From Salisapilia sapeloensis (taxonomy: Eukaryota; Oomycota; Peronosporomycetes; Peronosporales; Salisapiliaceae): DNA of 50,516 nucleotides. Positions 43,687 to 50,516 of this stretch are shown in pieces (the first letter of the stretch is position 1; each line of letters opens with the position of its first letter). The notes beneath the pieces are model-generated. The model was not told the DNA's origin and ran no database searches. It was given only the letters and a program-made list of their open reading frames with translations. The stretch lies in the NCBI GenBank assembly GCA_023334545.1, contig JAADVB010000134.1, forward strand, positions 1-50,516, given 5' to 3'. The translations under genes and the position numbers were made by a program.

Positions 43687-46419
43687 TTAATGCGGCAGCT
43701 CTCTGCTCAGAGCTCTCTTGACTTGTTCCGATCGAGACACTTTCCTCTTGAGAGATGGAGGGTGCGAGTAGAGTTTGCCTGGGTCTCGGTGTTTCGCTAG
43801 GCGGAAGCAACGAGCACAGTGCTCTTCCTGCAGCTCCCATCGTGTTAAAATGCCTGTGACGTTGTTGAAGCGGTTGACCACGACTAGATGACGCAGCCCT
43901 GCACTCCGGAAAAGCTTGTAGGCTCTCGTGAAAGGCGCTTCTTCCTGGATGAGGTACGGCGTCTGGTTCATGTAGGGCGTGAGGTCGACCCAGCACGCTC
44001 GGTCTTCTTCTGATAAAGAGTACTTGTAAGGCGATGGGAAGGGAGAAGGCTCGGGATAGTGAGGATAATACGCCTCCATGTCCTTGTACGAGAGGCACGT
44101 GTCGGATGACAAGAGTCGTTGGCTCAGCTCCTCCGTCTCGGAGGAGCTTTCGCGAAAGGAAGGACCTCGCTTCAGAGGCTTCCGACTGAAAGGTTTGGGC
44201 TTTTGACCGACGTAGTCGCTCTGGGCTAGCAGGACGTTGAGTTGCTTTCGGAGGATGACGCCTGCAAAGAAACGACTGCCGAACGCCGGGTCTTCGACGA
44301 TGACAGGGAAGGCGTTGTGTCGAGTAGTTACGAGGAGGTCAAAGATCACTCCTGCTCGTTCGACGGTCCGGAGCGTCTTTGGGTTCGGCGTCATAATGTG
44401 CTTGACGCGGAGGAAGGAGCCTGGGAGAGAAGGCACCCAGTCGAGGAACGGGACGTGACGCAAGTGAATGTGGATGTCGTAGATGCCTTCGTTGAAGACG
44501 TTGCCAGCCCACCGAGCAAAGAAGCTCGTGAGGATGAGTGGGAGACCGTACTCGACGTTGCCAGTACACTCGAGGACGATGACCGTGAGGGAGATGGTCA
44601 TCCGAGTGGCGCCTCCGAGCATCGCTAGGCTGCCAATGAGACCGTACATGCGAGGATCGACTGTCTTGAAGGCGTAGGACACTGCGACCGAGTTGATGAG
44701 TCGAGTCCAGAGACGGCCGTAGGCTGCTCCGATCAGGAGGGACGGAACGAAGAGACCGCTCGGGACTTTGAGTCCGTACGTAAGACATGCCAGGACGAAG
44801 AAGACAGCCCAGAACAAGAGCAGAGTGGCAACGTCGAAGGAGCCAGGAGGGAGGTGGAAGAGGTGCTTGATGGCACTCTCGCCGGAGGATAGGAGGAGCG
44901 TGGCTAGGTCGTTAAACTCTCCTTTCGGGCAGTAGAATGCCACCAAGTCTTTCTTGTAGGCATACCCATGTCCGTTATCCATGGGAATGTTCCTGCATTT
45001 ACCAAAGTAAAAGGCAGTAAAGAAGGCAGAAGACGTGACGAGGACAGTGAGGAGCAAGGCTTCGAGGATGGCAACGTTCTTTGATGTGACCCATCGACTC
45101 CGGAGCTGCGTGAATTTGGTGTTGAGAGCATTAAACAGAGCTCCTTGGAACCCACCACCGATGCCCATGAGAATAAAGATCGGAACTTCCCACACTTGGT
45201 AGGTCGAGTCACCAAACGTACCAAAGGAAAAAGTTCCACTACGACTACCCATCGTCCCCCACTCGAGGTTGTTGCTCATACCGGAAATGAAAAAAGCAAG
45301 TGTAAAGGTAGCGGCCATGGCGCAAAAGAGAGTCCTCCACGTGAGCTGCTGACTCCAGAACGATGCGCCTTCCTCTAGGACGAACATGACGCCTCCAATC
45401 GGAGCTCCAAAGGCTGAGGCCACGCCTGCTGCAGCACCACAAGAGACAAAGTCTCGTTTTTCATGATCGTTTCGGAGACCAGCAAAGTAGGAAAAGCTAT
45501 GGATAAGTGTTATTAATTGTAGAGATATAAAACTTGTTGGGAAAATGTACCTAGTGTCGTAGCCTAGAGTGGACGATTTGCCTTGAGAAAGTCCGGCAGC
45601 GACGATGGCTCCACTAGAGATTCTATTAGTTATAGGTATGAATGATGGAGGTGGTTGAATGTACCTGTGGATCATAGGACCTTCCTTTCCAACTGGAAGT
45701 CCTCCTGAGACTGCGAATATTGTCCCGAGCAACTTGCAGATAAACGTCCGGATGCGGAGCATGCGAGGGATCTTCATGCCTATGGTACATCTATCATGTT
45801 GATTTCTTTGTGATGATCTAGTGCGTTGTAGCATACCGTTAAGCATCGTCTTGACTTCCGAGATGCCTATTTTAGCGGTAATGTGTAAGATGTGCTACAT
45901 GTCGTATACTACAGAAGGAATGTACCGGATCCGGCGGCAACAGGCTCTCCGTAGCAGGTGAGAAATGCCGCGAAGAGGATGAGGATGGCGTTGAAGGCCA
46001 AAAGACGGAGGAATGTGGTGTACTGCTGGTGCTCGCCTTCATGCTGGATGGACGAGGCGAGCATACTGTGCTTGATGGAGTGAAAGACGGTGGTAAAGTA
46101 GAGCAAGAAGACAGCTGAGAGCGCCGTAACGATGCCCGTCAGCAGCGTCAGGCACCACCTTGCGTAGATTAGTCGGTCCCGTTCTTGCCCATCACGGTAC
46201 TTGTATCCCATGCCTGTAGAAAGAGATCATGTGAGTGGAACGAGGGGGATATAGAGTGAGAGAAAATGGAACGTACCAGACTTGTTCACGACGCTTTCAA
46301 AGGCATCTAGAGTAGTACAATAGATAAAACAATAAGACTTTTACGATGGTAAAAGTGATGGAGGTGTAGAGGAGAGTACCGTAGTCGAAGCTCTCGAGGT
46401 CATCTGTGCGCCAGAGCAT
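43687..46419 (-). CDS. CLC-7-type chloride/proton exchanger
   Basis: Seven exons: 46419-46380, 46306-46277, 46213-45926, 45866-45837, 45779-45665, 45622-45551, 45496-43687; 794 aa. Landmarks in order: LESFDYDAFESVVNKS, EPVAAGSGISEVKTML (filter GSGIS, usually GSGIP), GGLPVGKEGPMIH with the gating Glu, RNDHEKRDFVSCGAAAGVASAFGAPIGGVMFVLEEGASFW with the proton-path Glu, GLKVPSGLFVPSLLIGAAYGR, and two CBS domains (HIMTPNPKTLRTVERAGVIFDLL; then LTPYMNQTPYLIQEEAPFTRAYKLFRSAGLRHLVVVN). The gating and proton Glu support exchange rather than a channel. CLC-7-like proteins act in lysosomes or vacuoles. Two exons are only 30 bp each and are easily missed. Confidence 0.93.
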
Positions 46420-47372
46420 GATGCGAGCTGTCCAGTGCTGAATCAGATCTTCTCGTTTGGAACAAAATGAAGAACGGAGCTACGTCTTACGCATATGGTA
46501 CCGTCTACCTATTCATATTTATAGATTTTTCGGCTGTGTGGGAGATCCGCTAGGTATGATAGACAGGACTAGAAGCCCAGTGCAAGTGTTTTGGAGCTTT
46601 AAATAGGAGTTGCTTTGGCGGCACAGCACAAGTCACGAGAGCGATAGGATCGGGATGGGCAATGCAGTTTCTATGTGACTCGACACCCATCTATCCTACT
46701 CTAATCAAACGAGTGTGACTCGTATACAATGCTGCTGTACTTGAGTAGCAGGTGTATCAAGGAAACTCTGCAAATTAATGTGAAATAAAAAGCGTAATTT
46801 AAATGGATTGACAAGTTGGACTTGATACGTTCACTGTCGTTGTACTAAACTATCTCTTGGTAGTGAAACACTCTATTGCACTTTAACTGCTTCACACATA
46901 AATTAAACTTTCAAAATAACTTCTGTTGACAGATCGGACACTAGTACCTTTATTGTAAACAGGCACGACGTATATTGGTTTTTGTTGTTGGCTTTAGGTT
47001 AATGATAACTATGACGAAGGGTTCTTTCAATTGTGCAATGCAGCAAGCAGATGGATTTAATGCTATACAAACTCTCTCTTTAACGTACATGAGAAACGAT
47101 TCAAATGTACTAAACAGCAATATGCAGCTTAAAAAGCTATGTAGGAGCCCATTTCAGCTAGCTCAAATCTATATATCTTACAATAGACCGACAAGAGTGT
47201 ACACTTTGTAGGTTTAGTCAGTCACAAGGTGATGATAAATGAAAAAGAGACCTATTCTATCTGATTCTACTAGTTATACAAGTCGACGTATAAAAATGAA
47301 ACCACTTCCTGTTTTGAATAACAACCACGATCGACTTAACTTCATGCAAACCAAGCACAACTGTCCTCACCA
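46420..47372. other. Intergenic, no gene recognised
   Basis: About 950 bp upstream of the CLC gene and downstream of the zinc-finger gene. AT-rich, with only short frames (for example 46975-47211) that have no recognisable content. No RNA gene, terminal repeat or tandem repeat seen. Confidence 0.5.
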
Positions 47373-48395
47373 TCATTCCTCGGAACGTATGCGTTTCCGA
47401 GTCCAGAGTTTTGGAAGCGGCACGGATGACTCCAGCTGGCCTGACATATATTTCTCCCGAAGATCGTGCTTCACTCCGTCGCGACAATCCTCCACCATCT
47501 CTCGAAAATACTCTCGCGGCATCCACCCGTTAATCTCCTTGCTTTCTTCAATCAAATTTTCGCATCGCCGTTCGTAGTTCGTGTGATTGAAAAGGAAGGA
47601 CATCTCCTCTATGATGAGCGCAATGCATTTCGCGTCGCCGACACCTCGCCAAACGTAGTCCGAGCACAGTCTCGAGTCATTTCGTAGCGTCAGCTTTAGT
47701 TCGTGCAACGCATCCGACATTTCCACAAAGCGTCCGTACTGAGAGTTTATGTGTGCGATCGAGTCCAACCTGGCCTCTGGACCCGTGCAGCGATAATACA
47801 GCTGAAACTCCTTCGAGCACTCGCCGAAAGCTTGATCAATTGCATCTTGACGGGCTTTTTTGTTCTCAATTCGCTTTCTCTGACTCTCCCGGACCTTGGT
47901 AATAGCACGCAGCCACGTCAGGTACGAACCATAGTACTCTAGCTGGTGGTCTTCCAAGTCCGTGCGAGCATATAGAGTGTACTTCTTTCGGATATCCGCT
48001 GGTATACCATGAAAGTTCTTGACTCGGTAGATTTGCTTCGCCATGGTTAGCGTGATTTTCTCGAAACGAGTGCCATCGTCAAGGATGCAATCGGTGCACA
48101 AGCCATCTTCCATTGCTGGATGGTCGTTATCGCACTCGCTGCAAGCGTACTTGGCGAGTTCCGGCTTGCACTGGTCGTACGTGTCACCAGTGGCTTGTTG
48201 CAGCTTGGTCAGAGCCTGGTTGGGCAAGTAGCTGAGCACCAGGTGAAAGGTTTCGACATTGCCGACGCAAAAGTTGTATCTAGGCGGTGCCTCATGCACC
48301 TTTTTGTACGCCTTGCAGCTTTTCTGGTGGCGCACTAGACCACGAGGTTTAAAGGTACGCTTGCAAAAGCCGCAGAGCACTTGGTTGTCCGTCAT
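47373..48395 (-). CDS. Zinc-finger protein with XPA-like central region
   Basis: 340 aa, intronless, from ATG at 48395. The N-terminus has a C2HC finger: CGFCKRTFKPRGLVRHQKSC. A helical LVLSYLPNQALTKLQQATGDTY stretch follows (F-box-like spacing). Then a four-Cys site: YACSECDNDHPAMEDGLCTDC, followed by ITLTMAKQIYRVKNFHGIPADIRKKY and a long basic helix (KVRESQRKRIENKKARQDA). Zinc ribbon, then (T)xxxAKxxYxL-like helix, then basic helix is the order in XPA nucleotide-excision repair proteins. The similarity is weak, and several key XPA residues cannot be verified by eye. The C-terminal 120 residues are helical and end in a basic RKRIRSEE. Oomycete-specific families with such fingers are the alternative. 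Confidence 0.6.
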   Translation of the reverse strand: MTDNQVLCGFCKRTFKPRGLVRHQKSCKAYKKVHEAPPRYNFCVGNVETFHLVLSYLPNQALTKLQQATGDTYDQCKPELAKYACSECDNDHPAMEDGLCTDCILDDGTRFEKITLTMAKQIYRVKNFHGIPADIRKKYTLYARTDLEDHQLEYYGSYLTWLRAITKVRESQRKRIENKKARQDAIDQAFGECSKEFQLYYRCTGPEARLDSIAHINSQYGRFVEMSDALHELKLTLRNDSRLCSDYVWRGVGDAKCIALIIEEMSFLFNHTNYERRCENLIEESKEINGWMPREYFREMVEDCRDGVKHDLREKYMSGQLESSVPLPKLWTRKRIRSEE

Positions 48396-48888
48396 GCTTG
48401 CAGTTAAGACTATATTCAAATGAACAGCCAGGTCGGTCGAAACGGATCTTTAAACAGTGTTCGGTGGTATTATCAGGCGCACTATCAAGGGATGTGTACA
48501 AAGAGCTACTTTTACAAAAGATGCACCATAAAGCTGAATGACAAAGCATCAAAGCCTACGAACTGCTTGAACAATTATCTGGAGCAGCCTTTTGTACTTG
48601 CAAAAGGTATCGATGTAATCTAAGGAATTTACTGAAAAGTATAGAAACAATTTGATGTCTGACAGGAATTGTGTACGAAGATTTGGCTGAAGATCTGTGG
48701 GAAAGCACCTTTATCTTTTTGCCTTGTCAGTGGCGCCTATATTAGGTATTCACCATATTCAGCTAATTCGACATGGCTGATGGGATTTCATATGAGTGAG
48801 TACAATTTCCATTCCTCTTTCTCGTTGAATGATGCGATGAGAATAGTATCTTGATCGATGGTGCTGTTGATGTCGCTTCCTGATTAAA
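48396..48888. other. Intergenic, no gene recognised
   Basis: About 490 bp. Two overlapping plus-strand frames of about 60-67 codons (48420-48623, 48669-48854) show no family features. The region should hold the promoter of the zinc-finger gene. Confidence 0.4.
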
Positions 48889-49385
48889 ATGCAAGAGTTG
48901 GCGAATCAAACCCAGAGCGGCTTGGATAGACCGATCTATGCTAAAATCAATCACCTTGCGCTGGACACAATTGGAAAAGCTACATTTATAAAAATTGGAG
49001 ACGAGTTTGAAGCCGTGAAGGTAGGATCTAAGGGTTTATGGAGTTTGATAGTGTCGCTCTTACAACGCATGTATCTCAACATAAGCTCCGAATAATTTCT
49101 ATTATGATGAGGTAAGGGACTGCGATCATGACAGAGCATGCCGTTTGATACGATCACTTATGTGGCGACTTTATCCGTACAGATAATGCTAAGATGGACT
49201 TTATTATCGAGTCCACTGAAGATGCCGTGCTAAACTTAGGCATAGCAGCAAATATTAAACTATTATAGTGAGAGGATTCGGACGATATGGTGTGTGCTGA
49301 TGCCTTTGATTCCGATGGTGAAGATTTGCTAGTGGGTACTACCGAGTCAGCTTTGCAGATACTATCAATGAATAAGAGAATATAG
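48889..49385 (+). CDS. Possible small multi-exon gene, structure unresolved
   Basis: 48889-49020 is open from an ATG and encodes MQELANQTQSGLDRPIYAKI, then NHLALDTIGKATFIKIGDEF and EAVK, ending at a GTAGGA donor. After an acceptor at 49191-49192 comes NAKMDFIIESTEDAVLNLG, and after about 49271 comes EDSDDMVCADAFDSDGEDLL followed by a short tail. The segments look protein-like (amphipathic, then acidic), but I could not join them all in one phase. A small exon near 49090-49115 (NNFYYDE in one frame) may lie between. It may be a real gene with a mis-seen exon or a decayed one. No function assigned. Confidence 0.3.
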
Positions 49386-49426
49386 ACGGTGAGTTTTACG
49401 AATTGATTGCAAGCAGTTCTACTCAT

Positions 49427-50516
49427 TTAAAAGGTAAAAATGAAGGATCGGCGTATAACTTATCCGTCGTATTGGACGATCTCTTTTCTTCTCCGCGTCG
49501 TCGAAAGGACTTTGCGACAAACGATTGATGGAAGCTCGAGATACATCTTGAAGGTGTAATGTCTATTTTATAAACATCCACAAAGATAATCCTTTAATTT
49601 ATTATGCATTTATGCCTCAGCGAAATGGAGTGTACTGGCACCTGGCTTATGCAAGTACATGTATCAATCTGGTATATACTTACGATGACCATTTGCACAG
49701 GTGAATCAGACGAAAAAGAAAACTAAAATATGAGATCTATTTTGCTGAACAGCGTTTGCAAGCAAATCAGAGGCGTAGGACAAGGAAACACTCATGGTTG
49801 ATGGGAGTCTCATTCGTATCTAATGCATTGCATGTTTAGACCTAAGTAGTGAGCTTCTCGTTGACGGTACCGAGCGGACAATGCCGTGCAATCGTTAAAG
49901 CTTTTCTAGGGTTTATTATAATACGCATGTGCTGCCACTTAGAGGCATTGTGACGCGGAGTTGTAGAGTGTAATATGGCATAGCTATCGTAGACTAAAGA
50001 TATCCTGCGAAAAACGAGGCGATGTATGTCAACATCTATCAATATGTAGCAGACGGGTTTGAAATCGCTTCCCAACTATCTTGGGCTTAAATGTAATCCC
50101 ATGTCACTTGATGACCCTCAAATCCTACATCATAACGATGATCAAAGCGACTTAGTAAGCATCGATCCAGCCAACGAGGCTACCATACTGAAAGCTAGTG
50201 TCAATGCATCAATTATCCTTCCCATCCGGCATCTGGCTGTAACATACCTCAGTTTCACACTTAATTCGTGCAGGCGTTGACTCTTTGCTCAAATACGAAA
50301 TGTCTCGCTACACGATCCCATAAACATCTGCCTTTTGGGAAGATAAGCTGACAGCAGCTAAATTGACATGCATGGCCGTACTGGCTCAAGGCTTGGAATC
50401 TGAAGATCCAACAGTCTCATTCGGCAACTTTCCTCGCAAGACACAAGCAACCGAAACAACTCTACCAACCACAATGGTTTACTCTTCACTCCAATTCGTT
50501 GCGGTCTCCGCTCTTA
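49427..50516. other. Right end of window, no gene recognised
   Basis: About 1.1 kb, AT-rich, with only short frames (longest about 77 codons, at 49842-50075 minus and 50059-50280 plus). From about 50280 the base composition changes to a more pyrimidine-rich stretch that includes ACAATGGTTTACTC close to the window edge. A gene may start there, but too little is visible. Confidence 0.45.

Noticed and set aside
46975..47211. 78-codon plus-strand frame in the gap after the CLC gene
   Set aside because: No motif and low-complexity Asn/Leu/Lys composition expected from AT-rich intergenic DNA.

Overview
The window is from a eukaryotic nuclear genome, most likely an oomycete (Stramenopiles). Genes are dense and sit on both strands, most introns are short (about 50-85 bp, GT-AG), and untranslated regions are short. 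Every protein gives a recognisable but divergent eukaryotic match, and several genes belong to the flagellum, as expected for an organism with motile zoospores. I cannot name genus or species. Splice junctions were inferred by hand from phase-compatible GT/AG sites and protein-family continuity, not from transcripts.

Layout. 1-9 kb: 3' part of a folate-biopterin-type transporter, NDUFB9 (complex I), a PIERCE1/2-like flagellar microtubule inner protein, an SRD5A3-like polyprenol reductase, BUD31 and SmD3 (divergent, 86 bp apart), a ubiquitin-like protein with a membrane tail, deoxyhypusine hydroxylase, and a PX-OTU deubiquitinase. 9-10.5 kb has no recognisable gene. 10.5-19.3 kb: a UBE3D-like E3 ligase, a CDC20/CDH1 activator and a full-size ABCA transporter. 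19.9-28.2 kb: two unknown proteins, then IFT52, ERH, elongin C, two tandem TMEM17/TMEM216-like transition-zone proteins and IFT27. Four of these seven genes are ciliary.

28.7-31.5 kb is a 2,770-bp PIF/Harbinger DNA transposon with degenerate terminal inverted repeats and TAA flanks. It carries a broken transposase and a broken Myb/SANT-like gene in convergent orientation. 31.9-46.4 kb is again housekeeping: COPI-associated/TVP15-like protein, CTF4/WDHD1, PDCL3-type phosducin-like chaperone, mitochondrial GatC, a small mitochondrial-type membrane protein, an unknown lysine-rich nuclear protein, an unnamed membrane protein divergent from TRAPPC2, eS19, NOP58 and a CLC-7-type chloride/proton exchanger. 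46.4-50.5 kb is gene-poor. It holds one zinc-finger protein with an XPA-like look and one poorly resolved multi-exon candidate.

Themes: splicing and RNA (BUD31, SmD3, NOP58, ERH), ubiquitin (UBL, PX-OTU, UBE3D, CDC20, elongin C), mitochondria (NDUFB9, GatC, small membrane protein) and the flagellum (PIERCE, IFT52, IFT27, two TMEM17-family). No RNA genes or CRISPR arrays were recognised.
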